From: Neodiprion pinetum
Taxonomy: Eukaryota > Arthropoda > Insecta > Hymenoptera > Diprionidae
Direction: 5' to 3'
DNA length: 64,000 nt
Assembly (NCBI RefSeq): GCF_021155775.2
Contig: NC_060238.1
Location: forward strand, 14,856,542-14,920,541
Both the position numbers and the translations under genes were made by a program. Shown piece by piece: positions 9,016 through 18,730 of this stretch. The notes beneath the pieces are model-generated. The model made no database searches. It worked only from the letters and a program-made list of their open reading frames with translations, and was not told the origin of the DNA. How positions within the stretch are numbered: position 1 is the stretch's first letter; every line of letters starts with the position of its first letter.

Positions 9016-9452
9016 TGTTATGTCCTCCAGACTTCATATTCCTTTCCCACGCTCTTAGTTACCTTACGCTCTGTAGTCTACCCTTATCGTTCGCGAGTCA
9101 GCAGGTTCTCCTGTAACTCGCGGCTAGCTTGCCTGCTACATCCGGAAAAAGCGAGCAGATCCATTCCAGCACTCAAGCAAGACACCTATCCCTCTAAACC
9201 AAGACCATACCCTTTTTCCCTTGACCGACTCCGTTGCATTGACCACTAATAAACAATCATATACTTTAAATCGTTTACCTTCCCTTAATACCGATCCCTT
9301 TCTATTCCATTCCCTTCCTGCATTGGGAGTAGTAGCACGCAAGTGCATAGTCGACGTGAACGGACCCTACAATAGCCAAGTAACACCTTGGCTGGGCGTG
9401 GGGTAAGCTCCGATTACCGCTCATCGGAGCCTACGCAATCTACCCCGTAACA
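9016..9452 (+). repeat. Gypsy-1 3' LTR (437 bp)
   Basis: It matches 675-1106 with about a dozen substitutions and a 6-bp insertion (near 9264). It ends CCCGTAACA and is followed by the resumed Polinton A array. Confidence 0.93.
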
Positions 9453-9699
9453 GTTTCCTGAAAATTTTTTTTCATTTTCTAAAAACTTTTCTCGTGGTAA
9501 ACGAATGAATATAAATGATTGTTCAATATATTGATAATAAATAAATGAACAATTGTTGAGTATATGAATTCGCATTTTGAAACTTCAAATCCATTAAATA
9601 TCGTATTGATCATGAAACGTTTCCGCCCGATGGTGGATCGTTCGAGGCGTCAAACATCAAATATTTACATCAATTCTATGTCTACAGTTTATCCTATAG

Positions 9700-12600
9700 T
9701 TATTGGGGGGCTTGCACAAACCCCCAAGGTACGGTGTCGGTCTGTCCAGGTATCAATTGCCGCTTGTCATCCTGCCAACTTGTAGCCAATTTTTTTTGTA
9801 CGATCGTGCTTACTTCGTGTTTTTTGCTGCGTATTAGACACTGTGGAAGAGTCAACTCTCGGTAAGCCGTCAGACAGCGCTTATAATCATCAAACGTGGT
9901 GCTATTTATCGATGAATTTCTTACACCCTTGGCGCGCTTACTCACATTTACGCCACTGTCATATTTTGCCCCATCCTCACCCATCGTAGTAAATGTGTAC
10001 AGCTTTGCTCGCAGTCCCACAAACTCTGTCATAATTTTACCATGATATTCATCCTTGATTAGTCGTAGTTGTTTTTTGTTTTTAAGGGGAATACTATACA
10101 CATTGTCGGGCGGATAGTCGGAGGTATCAAACTTTGTATCTACATCACGTTTGATGATATCGTAGATATTAGGCACATTCAATTGATAAATAAGGCTGTC
10201 TGTGTCGGTATACATCAATTTAGCCTGATTATTCGAACAGATGGTTTTAATATAATTATAGTGGAAATCGTAGAGAAAGATTTTTGATAGATCTAGAATT
10301 GATGCGCCGACGTAAATAGGTTTGGCGAAGTGAACTTTGACGCGATTCATTTCAATGATAACCATATCAGTGTCAAATACGGTGCAGCCGTGAAAGTTTG
10401 CTCGGGCAATAAGCGTTCTCGCACCACCTCTTCCCTCGCATTTTGTGACCGATTTGACATCTTTGTGATTTCACACATTCTCCATAGTCTTGCCGAACAC
10501 AACGTTATTCATGAGTTTGTAAAAGTTTTTCTCAAATTCATTCCTAGATTGCTTACCATTTCAGGGTTGTCTAAAAGTTGCAAATTTACATTGGTATGCT
10601 TGAGCATCGCGTCAAAAGCAAGTCTCAGTGCAGTGTAGTAGTGCAACGGATCTAAATCGTATGTTTTGAAGCAGCTAGCGCGGAAATTTTCGAAAATATC
10701 GTCAAGCAAAAGAACATCGGTCTTTATATATAAATCTGAATAGCCCCCCAATGACTCTGAATGGAATTCCCTCCAAACAGTTTTCGCGTGCTCGTAATCG
10801 GTGTCTGAAATATTTGCATCGCAGAGGTGCGAGTAGAAATGCTTCTTTGCAGGTAATCGCGGTTCATCGAGTTTCCCTCAACAATCGACGTATTCCTAGG
10901 GAAAAACGCATTTGCGGGTCATCAAACTGAACTGAGTCGGGTTATTATCAAATTTGCGTGTTATGCGTTTATCGGTATCGGTCAAATATGTGGAAAGTTT
11001 ATCGATGCTGCTAGCCATAAATCGGAACGAATCGATGAATCTCAAGTGCATCATTGTTTCATCGACGCGTTTCGTGAAGGATATATATTTTTCCTTATTT
11101 ATGGGTAGCAGTGTAATTTTACCGGGGAAAGTTGACGCGAGGGATTTTATTAAAAAGTGAGAATCGTAACCGGACAAATTGTGGAAAACTATTGGAATTG
11201 TGTGCGACTCTCTGAAATTCAAATTACACCGATTATGAGCAGGACCACGATATTTACCCGTGAAGTGACAGTGATCGTAACACTTTTTCTCCTCAGGCGT
11301 AAACGGTTTTTCACAAATATAACAATTCTTTGCGCGCATGTGACGATCGCGTTGCACTTGGGTAAGAGACTTCATCGGAATTACGTTTTTGATGCGTGAC
11401 TCTACTTGAATTGATAAATCTTTAAGCTGTTGCATAAATCAATCTATGCAATCGACACCGCGTTTACCGTGAAACTCCGATAAAGTCTCATCGTACGCGC
11501 AATGTACATAGTACGCCACACTGTGCGGGATATGCTTTTGAATTTCACAAGTCTTACGAGTTCCAAATTCATCTACAGGTTCAGGGATCAATATACGTTT
11601 GAGATCGGCGTATACGTCAAATGGAACGGTGCCTTTGTTTTGAAAATTGGAAAATACTAAATCTTTACACTTGGGAAATTCCATGCGTACTTTATTTAGC
11701 ATAATACAATCTTGCCGATAATTGTCGTAGGCGTGTTTCACGCTAAAGTGGCACAAACAATTGTCACATAAAAACAGTCGACCATCATGATCAGACAATT
11801 GTTTGCTCACCAATCGGGAAAGATCTTTAATCCAAGCAAAATGGAATCTCGGTGCAAACTCGCCAGTCATATCGTCTTCCGGATTACTCTTAACCATTAG
11901 AAGATGGATCGTGTCAATGTTTACGCTGTGCAAATTTTTACTCAGATAAATTGGCACGATGACGCTTTTATTTGATTTTGCATGATGCGCAAAAGTTTGA
12001 GATTCTATTCCATATACATTGATGCGCAAATTATTCAATCTCTCAAGCTTTTTCACATCATGTAGAGTAGCAGGGAATTTGATACCTGTACAGTCCAACT
12101 TGGAAATATATCGATGATAACGGCTAGTCCTTTCAGTGTGGGTGTTGACTAAGTGGAGGGCTGCTATGACGGACCAGAGAAGACATCCTTTGTCCTCGTT
12201 CCTCACGTTCATCACCGCTCTCTTCCGTTGAATGTCTTGGGGCAGCTCGACGAATGTTGAAGCCCCCGCGGCGAGAGGCTGGTAGCGATTGATATTTACA
12301 GCGATGTTGAGCATCTCAATCATACTCCAGCCGGAATCACGTTGCTCGAAATCTTCCACCTTTGACAGCAGATCACCCCGTGCACGTATAAACCAGCCAT
12401 ACATATCGCTCGACGGGAGGAGAATCGCCACGTTGGAGGTGTTGAAACTCTTGACTTCGGTGGAGATCTCTTCGTGCTTGGCATTTTCGAATTTGCATGA
12501 TAATATGAGGTTAACCTTCACATTTCCCTCTTCGCGCAGTATCAGCTCCAACTTCTCGGTGACGACGCGCTGCACATCGTCCAGAAAGGCATCCAAATTT

Positions 12601-12965
12601 TCATGACGGAGATTCGTGACAACCCCCGTTCTGATTTGGCTGACAAAAGCGCTATCCACGTCGTCCGATTGTACACCCGCAGGAGTACCGATATGTCCAC
12701 CCGTCATCACTGTGCGCTGCTGCAACTGCTTGATCTTCGTCACCCAAGATTGCAGGAGTGCGATCGTATGTTGGATCCGTATTTTCGCACCAACGGTTGT
12801 TTCTCGTTGCATGGAAATATCACGCAGAACTTGGATATTCTTAATTCCAATTACAACCCAATGATTGATGACAGCGTCATTTTCTTATCCGGGTGGTTGC
12901 TCTCTCAGCAAATTGTACGCCCCCTCCATATGCTCTGCAAGTCCCATATACGCTTTGACTGCCAT
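9700..12965 (-). pseudogene. polB: Polinton A protein-primed DNA polymerase B, broken
   Basis: On the minus strand the ATG at 12965 (VMAVKAYMGLAEHMEG) matches the starts in copies B, C and E. Recognisable parts: N-terminal region with LLWSVIAALH; Exo I region VYADL; a CYICEKPF...DHCHFTGKYRGPAH zinc/HNH-like module; FHNLSGYDSHF (Exo II); YSDLYIKTDVLLL (Exo III); KLMNN-type motif B; YTDTDSLIY (motif C, 10205). About 510 bp present in copy B (about 21141-21652), including the DVNNLYG motif A, is missing at about 10553, with the join at a few shared bases. Several frameshifts (for example after 12902 and near 11437) split the frame. Its role in the family is self-primed replication of the element. 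It is inactive here. Confidence 0.9.
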
Positions 12966-13079
12966 CACTTGAACGGTTATAGGCAACAATTGTATGTCAC
13001 AGAAAATGAAAATTATAGGCTTTCGACTTGCACGTATCGTGTAAGACTGATGAGTCTGCATCGGATGCGTTGAGCTTAC

Positions 13080-13547
13080 ATACAGGCCGATGGATCGCAA
13101 GAATTTGGGAACGGTGCGCACTGCGTTCTGCGCATATCGGAGGGAAAAATGACATTGGAGATGCGGTGCGCACTGCGTTCCGCGCATCTCCGAAGGAAAC
13201 ATGGCGTCAGAGACGACTGGGCCCAGCCTTCACCCATCCCCCTATCCCCAAATTTTTGGGTTTCATTGCTCCTTTAAAGCGACCTGCCACGCAGCTGCAT
13301 CTTGCCTAAAAGCGTGTTGGAACAGGTTTTCACCCTCTTCCCCTTCCCCTCTCCACGAACCCACCGCCGCCTTCGATGGATGCCCACCCAAGTATAAAAA
13401 TCTGCGCAAATGCTGTGAGTAAAGTAGCAATGTATAGTTTCCCAAGCATGTAATGGAAATCCGTCAACAAAAAGCAGGTAGTTGGCGGTGCAGGTATAAA
13501 GAATCGGGGCCGTTGCCCCGAATACCTACGTTTATGACATTCGGCGG
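13080..13547 (-). other. Polinton A subterminal/promoter region
   Basis: The region corresponds to 18200-18660 and 56280-56670. It has the duplicated GCGCACTGCG...GCGCATCTCCGA unit, but the TGACGTCA sites are degenerate (GACATTGG, GGCGTCAG) and the TATA box reads TGTATGTAAG. No gene is present. 13260-13400 matches the pyrimidine-rich subterminal block of copies B and E. Confidence 0.65.
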
Positions 13548-13868
13548 AAAACAAGTCTCGACAGGAATTATTTTGTGTGTGTGCGTGCATGTGTGCGTGC
13601 GTGCGTGCGTGCGTGCGCGCGCGCGCGTGTGTGTGTGTGTGTGTGTGTCAAATCCTATGAAAATAGCCATCTTGCGGCAAACCGCGAAAATGATCGACGG
13701 GGGGGGGAGGGTAATGCCGCGGATTTGGGGGGGGGGGGGTAGCGCGGCGGATTGGGGGGCGGCCAAGGGGGGGGGGGGGTCCCGCCGCGGCCTCGGGGGG
13801 GGGGGCTAGGGGGGAGCTAGGGGAGAGCGCCGCCATCTTTGGATTAGAACTGTCGTATATACACTACT
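13548..13868 (-). repeat. Polinton A terminal region with GT and G-rich tracts
   Basis: Reading inward from 13868 it has the AGTAGTGTATATACGACAGT terminus, a C-rich stretch (G-rich on the plus strand, 13697-13830), a CA repeat (GT on the plus strand, 13575-13650) and CCTGTCGAGACTTGTTTTC. The same order occurs at 17249, 33561 and 55296. ORFs called across the G-runs and GT-runs are artefacts of low complexity. Confidence 0.8.
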
Positions 13869-15498
13869 GGAAAGTTTTGCGACACACTATGTATGAATCT
13901 TTTCCATTCAGGAATGAAGGGGATATCCAGAAATTTTCCGCACATCCATAAAATGTCATGCAATTGAGGAGACGGCACTCCTTCTAAAGGTCTCAGACCA
14001 GATGGATCCTCAATCGTAATGTTTTTCAAATAATTTCCTCCCACATTTTCGAAAGTTTGCAGTGGAATAACACCAAGTTCTCCAATTTCCTTCGTATATG
14101 GAAGCTTTGTTAATTTTATCATCGCTTGTCCAGTAATAAGTGATATTGTATGTGTTACACACTTGATGCCCTCCATGCTTTGGAAGGTATTCAAACCGTC
14201 AATTGTTGAAACGTTGAAGTCGGCACTGTCAAAAACAAATTGACAAAATGCTCCCGGAAGTAACTTTGGTGCAGGATGATAAATTGCTGATGTTATAAAT
14301 ATTTGAACATCGTGATATGAAGAGCAGAAGCCCAAATTCGAGACGAGAGTAACCAAATTTTTACTTCCATATTTCCTGTATAAAAATACGGCGAGACTTA
14401 TTCGCAAAAACGATAAAAACAGAACGTGGTTTTACGGCTAAAATAACAGCGTGAGCTATGGCAATACTTTTCTTGTTGGTATTTGTATTATTTTTATCTT
14501 TTTTATGAACGACAACATGGTCTACAACATGGCTCTCAGAGTTTCCGGAATGTCAGTACTCGCGTTACTAAAAAAATCATCACTTGACGGATAAGCAGAA
14601 GGCTCATAGACTTTTGATTGAATGTCTTCTTTTATAATAGCTGCTGCGGTTTGAACTATTCGAAGTCGTTCCTCACGCTTGTCAGTTTTTTTTTTTTTTT
14701 TACGCCAGGAATCTGTCAATATTTTCATTTCCGTGTCACGGAAACAAACGATAGGAACCCTTCACTGATTTTGCATGATTATCATTCCGTCCCCATAGTT
14801 TTGTTTCAACCTACTCTTTACAGTTAATTCATTGGGAACATATTCTGTACACTGGGACATCAACTCGGATAGTGATACTTGACAATCCTCGTGATCATCA
14901 AGGTACGACGAAATTTTTTCTGTAGCCGTTGTAACATCTTCGACCTCAGGACGTCCACGTTTTGTCCACGTTTTGTATATAGCATCGGAAGCAATTAAAT
15001 CAACAGTATTTATGACACGATGCTTCACTTCGTCTCCCCATTTGTCGTTTCTTTTGTTCGCCGCTTTTATTACTCTTCCCTTCAAAGCTTTACTGCGAAA
15101 GTTATAAACTTTTCTACGTTTAGCGATAGGCTGCTTTTTTTCTTTGCCATAGAATGCATCATCAATATTTTCCGCGCAATAAAAACATTTTCCTTTAAAA
15201 TCAAATAAAGGCAAAGGTGATCGCAAACTTTCAGTAAACTCCGGGGTACAAGATGACGTTGTAGCATCGGTAAGATCTTTTTTTGCAAGTGCAGCTCTTA
15301 TACTATCCGGTCGCGTACATTACTTTCGACAAACGACATGAACTATCACAGTTCTTACACCTTCAAGCACTAAGTGTTTATTATCCTTCCTTTCCACACT
15401 AGCTTTTTTAAAATCAATAAGTCCCTTTTCTTTCACGTCCACAATATCGCCACTACAAATATTTTCATCGCAAATGAAACACTTCTCACTTCCAGCCA
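13869..15498 (-). pseudogene. Relic of an unclassified arthropod repeat protein
   Basis: On the minus strand, ATG 15498 opens MAGSEKCFICDENICSGDIV, with a stop after CRK near 15330. The frame then resumes with FDFKGKCFYC (a second C-X2-C), RSKALKGRVIKAANKRNDKWG, VSLSELMSQCTEY, a Lys-rich break, AAAIIKEDIQSKVY, LVSNLGFCSSYHDVQIF and FVFDSADFNVSTIDGLNTF, followed by SMEGIKCVTHT. I know this combination (paired Cys motifs, then F-D-x-A-D-x-N-x-x-T-I-D-G and N-T-F-x-x-M-x-G-I) as a repeat-like protein family scattered in arthropod genomes, but I cannot name its transposon class or enzyme. At least three frame breaks are present, including the poly-T run at 14689-14701. It abuts the Polinton A terminus, so the Polinton probably inserted in it. 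Confidence 0.6.
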
Positions 15499-15650
15499 TC
15501 GTAACAAAGTACGTCCTATTGAATTTCAGAACTAAACAGCTATCGGTCGGACCCTATACAGCCGCCCTTTTCCCCTCCCCCGACCCGAGCAGGTATACAA
15601 CCGTCAAACACCGTCCTTGGTGGGCATTATATTGTGAAGAAGTTCGTACG

Positions 15651-16078
15651 CACTGAAATATAGTAATACTGGAATGGTCGCTCCAACGCGACCAATGAGG
15701 AGAAAAAATCACCGACAAAGATAGCAGAGAGCCGGAAATTTCTATCTTTTTCTAACACTCGTGGAGGGATGGGTATTGACAGAGATGCGCTGCCGGGAAT
15801 TTCTATCGCTCTCTTACCAATGAGACCCAATATTTCCATCCTTTTCACAGACTTTTTAGCGCAGGCACGGTTCACCATCTGTGGAAAGGACGGAAATATT
15901 GGGTCTCATTGGTAAGAGAGCGATAGAAATTCCCGGCAGCGCATCTCTGTCGTTACCCATCCCTCCATGAGTGTTAGTCAAAGATAGAAATTCCCGACTC
16001 TCTTTTATCTTTATCGGCGATGTTTTTTCCCCATTGGTCGCATTGGAGCGTGCGTTCCAGTATTACAATATTTCAGTG
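15651..16078. mobile_element. Hairpin MITE (428 bp)
   Basis: It is an almost complete inverted repeat centred at about 15864. The ends are CACTGAAATATAGTAATACTGG and its complement (15651 and 16078), and arms of about 195 bp flank a loop of about 35 bp (GACTTTTTAGCGCAGGCACGG region). The arms differ by some substitutions. It has no coding capacity. A target duplication is not evident. The TACTGGAA ends might suggest a hAT or piggyBac-type parent, but this is unresolved. Confidence 0.8.
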
Positions 16079-17248
16079 TTCATATGCCTGAGCTATCCGT
16101 TAAATACTTTACAAAAACATATGACTATACTCTTGACAGGGTGTAACAGTAGTATACCTGACCCGAAACTATCGATATTTATACAGGGCGCACTGTTGTC
16201 ATTCTGAATTTGTGCGTAGATTGGTTGTTTAAAGTAATTCTGCGATCTGCTTCAAGTTCGTCGTCCATTTACTCGGTAAATGTTGGTTTCATGAAGAAAC
16301 TGAATTCAACTTTTTTTGTAGAGAATTAAATGTTTTCAAATTTTGATCACTACAACTTTTGCGATAAAGTAAATAAATATAGAGTTATAGACCAAAAACC
16401 ATAAAAGAGCACCCTTTTTCCAAGATGGCGGCGATTGCGGACCTTTAATTGGTCAGGACTTTTGACATGTTCAAAAATAAGCCCCAATAAACATTTTCAC
16501 CAAATTTCAAAACTTTCGTATTCATTATTTTTGTTTGCTGAAATTCGACTTTCGTTGCCTGGGCTAATGCGACAAGATGCCGAAAAAGGGAAATAAACCT
16601 CAGATGAACTTCGATGCAAGCAGAGTCTTCATTAAAAGAGTTCTCGATGTCGCTGATAGTGAATTCGAAATAAAATATACTGCAAACAAAATGGCTGACC
16701 TTATTTGATAGATATATTGGATAAAATGATGCCAGATTTTAAAGATAATCGATATACGGGGGTTTTTGGGATCAGTGATTAGGAACGCAAGATTAACATT
16801 CATCCAAATGTTATTCGTCAAAAAAATAATTATTATGATGTGGCTTAAAATCAAAAAACAGAAGATCCGGAACAGAGTGAATTATAAAAAATTCGTTTGT
16901 CAACACTTTGTCAAAAGCTAATCCGTGAATCCAGACAAATGGGTTTTACGTTACTGAATTATCCAAATTATAACTACGTATATTCGGATATTGGGCGCCA
17001 GGAAGATTATTTTATCGTTGCTACCTTACCTTGGCGACGTGGCCAACCTGGCTCTCGGCCTATTGCGGCACCAGGTTGTGTCGTTAGGTCGAGATTCTCC
17101 GACAATTGGAGCAAGCAAAATTCTTGAAGGAAGTCGGAAAGGTTTTTGGAAATGACGGTGTTAATTGTAAAGAATAATACCTCTATTTTGTATATTCGAT
17201 TGCTTCACTCACACACCTTCAGAAATTTGATGTATTCACTCACACGCC
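16079..17248. other. Unassigned AT-rich DNA
   Basis: I see no supported gene. A short frame at 16577 (MPKKGNKPQMNFDASRVFI) stops after about 44 codons, and 16897-17127 (QKLIRESRQMGFTLLNYPNY) matches nothing I recognise. The region lies between two inward-facing Polinton termini (13868 and 17249). Confidence 0.4.
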
Positions 17249-17520
17249 AGTAGTGTATATATGACAGTTCTGGACCACCAACCCCCCTAGCTCCCCCCTA
17301 GTTCCCCCCTAGTTCCCCCCCTAGCTCCCCCTAGCTCACCCCCCCCCCCCCCCCCCCCCGACTCACGGCGCACCCGCTCTCACCCCCCCCCCCCCCCTGA
17401 GTAATTTTCGGCGGCTATTTCCATAGGATTTGACACACACACACACGCACACACACACACAAAATAATTCCTGTCGAGACTTGTTTGGCACCGGAAAGCC
17501 GCACATAAATCAGATAAGGT
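17249..17520 (+). repeat. Polinton B terminal region
   Basis: It has the AG-starting terminus, CTAGCTCCCCCC-type repeats with C-runs (17284-17396), a CA repeat (17432-17461) and CCTGTCGAGACTTGTTTGGC. It is nearly the same as 55296-55560 and 33561-33800. Confidence 0.8.
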
Positions 17521-17743
17521 AAGAACCCTCAAGATCTATTGAAAAAATTCCAGGAAATGACTCCTGAAGCAAGGTTTAAAATGGCGTTTTGAATGCTTTT
17601 AACAATTTTTTTATTTAACACCAATTACATTTAGTTTTCTTATTGTATTCTCAATTATCTTATTCTAAATTTTAACGAGTGAAATTATACATATTATTTT
17701 CAATATCCATATAAATTAAACATATTGTTATTCCAAAATTGAC

Positions 17744-18183
17744 TTAAACCAATTTTTTAACGGTAACACTGATCGGATTATATTCAACAATGCGATCATG
17801 CAAGATCATGCAGTAGGCAGAAGTGTGTGGTGAGAACGTAGTGCTAGAGTCAAATTCGAATCAAATGTCCACAGGTCCCCAGTTTTCAATGTTTCGTTCT
17901 GCTTGGAGCAATCGATGACGATAAGGGGAGCTTGGTTTGTAAATTCACGCCTCGATAGCAAAGGCCCAGCTTCTTTGTTATAGTAGCTCATTTGAAACCG
18001 AACATACATATCATAAAGAATGGCGGGGGATGTGCAGGCTCGGACTTGTTCGCTATAAAGAGTCGTAAAACCCAAAACTGTGTGTACACATACCATCCGG
18101 TGAAGGGCGGGCAAGATAAGATTTTTCTTACACCAAACACTGTTCGCTACCTGCTTTTCGTTGACCGATTTTTCGCACCACAT
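17744..18183 (-). pseudogene. Polinton B capsid-type protein (F54H12.2-like), C-terminal remnant
   Basis: Minus-strand frames read FQMSYYNKEAGPLLSRREF, then APLIVIDCSKQNE and, after a frame change in a run of G (near 17875), SAYCMILHDRIVEYNPIS. This is the C-terminus of the long hypothetical proteins annotated F54H12.2-like in animals, which belong to Polintons and probably correspond to the major (double jelly-roll) capsid protein; that assignment is from memory. The N-terminal three quarters are absent and the upstream part (VWCKKNLILPALHRMVCVHT) comes from a repeat found in tandem at 58795-59330. Copy 55719-56230 has the same frameshift. Confidence 0.7.
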
Positions 18184-18199
18184 GGCCCACGCTGCTTAA

Positions 18200-18600
18200 A
18201 GACTCATAAAACTCAAAAACTACATTAGGCGGCGGTGGGTTCGTGGAGAGAAGGAGGGGGAGGGGATGAAAACCTGTTCCAACACGCTTTAAGGCAAGAT
18301 GCAGCTGCGGAACTGGGTGACTTCAAACTGGCAGATAAACCGCAAAAACTTAGGGATGGTGGGGGCGGGGACTGCGGACCCCAGCCGTCTTTCGCATCAT
18401 TTTTTACATAAATTTCATCATCTCTGCAGAGTCGGGAGGGCAATAAAACCCGAAAATTTAGGGATGGCGGGTCGGATAAAGGGGGGACCCAGTCGTCTCT
18501 GACGTCATTTTTCCCTCCGAGATGCGCAAAACGCAGTGCGCACCGCATCTCTGACGTCATTTTACCCTCCGATATGCGCAAAACGCAGTGCGCACAGTTC
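18200..18600 (+). promoter_or_regulatory. Polinton B subterminal block with duplicated CRE-like unit
   Basis: The block contains a pyrimidine/purine-rich stretch and a 52-bp tandem duplication (about 18493-18596) whose units each contain CTGACGTCATTTT followed by ACCCTCCGA or TCCCTCCGA and GATGCGC/TATGCGC...ACGCAGTGCGCAC. TGACGTCA is the full CRE/ATF palindrome. It sits 70-170 bp upstream of the predicted polB start site. No gene is seen. Confidence 0.55.
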
Positions 18601-18632
18601 CCAAATTCTTGCGATCTATCGGCCTATATACA

Positions 18633-18670
18633 TATAAGCTCAACGCATCCGATGCAGACTCGTCAGTCTT
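18633..18670 (+). promoter_or_regulatory. polB core promoter: TATA box and TCAGT initiator (copy B)
   Basis: TATAAG begins at 18633 and the arthropod-type initiator TCAGTC has its A at 18665, which puts TATA at -32. Copy E has TATATAAG and TCAGTC with the same spacing (59387 and 59419). The predicted transcript start is 66 bp upstream of ATG 18731. Confidence 0.6.
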
Positions 18671-18730
18671 ACACGATACGTGCAAGTCAAAAAAGTTATA
18701 CAAAGTTCAGCTTATATCAACGTCAAAGTC

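Larger units (their letters stand above)
675..9452 (+). mobile_element. Gypsy-1, full-length LTR retrotransposon with macrodomains
   Basis: The element has LTRs at 675-1106 and 9016-9452, a primer-binding region right after the 5' LTR, gag (1776-2878), protease-RT-RNase H (2875-5490), macrodomains plus integrase (5456-8176), a short 3' ORF, and a polypurine tract before the 3' LTR. The flanks are GTTG (671-674) and GTTT (9453-9456), a probable 4-bp target duplication with one mismatch. The order PR-RT-RH-IN and the YLDD palm identify Ty3/Gypsy. The LTRs differ by about a dozen substitutions and a 6-bp indel, so insertion is not very recent. It interrupts the Polinton A array. It is defective: gag frameshifts, a pol frame break, and Asn at the first integrase catalytic position. 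Confidence 0.93.
418..13868 (-). mobile_element. Polinton/Maverick copy A, left-truncated, interrupted by Gypsy-1
   Basis: The minus-strand copy consists of a terminal region (13548-13868), a subterminal region, polB (9700-12965), and an A/T-rich repeat array split by Gypsy-1 into 458-674 and 9453-9500. The right terminus reads, on the minus strand, AGTAGTGTATATACGACAGT, matching three other termini in this window; Polintons are known for 5'-AG termini. Homology with the copies at 25160-25410 and 26930-27180 shows that the two array pieces were contiguous before Gypsy-1 entered. No integrase is found to the left, so the copy is truncated at about position 420-460. Six bases outside the right end are GGAAAG; no matching duplication could be found because the other end is lost. 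Confidence 0.8.

Noticed and set aside
13453..13836. Gly- and Pro-rich ORFs of 100-118 codons
   Set aside because: They are translations of GT repeats and G-runs of the Polinton terminus.
16897..17127. 76-codon ORF as a host exon
   Set aside because: No recognisable motif, no splice-site or homologous support.
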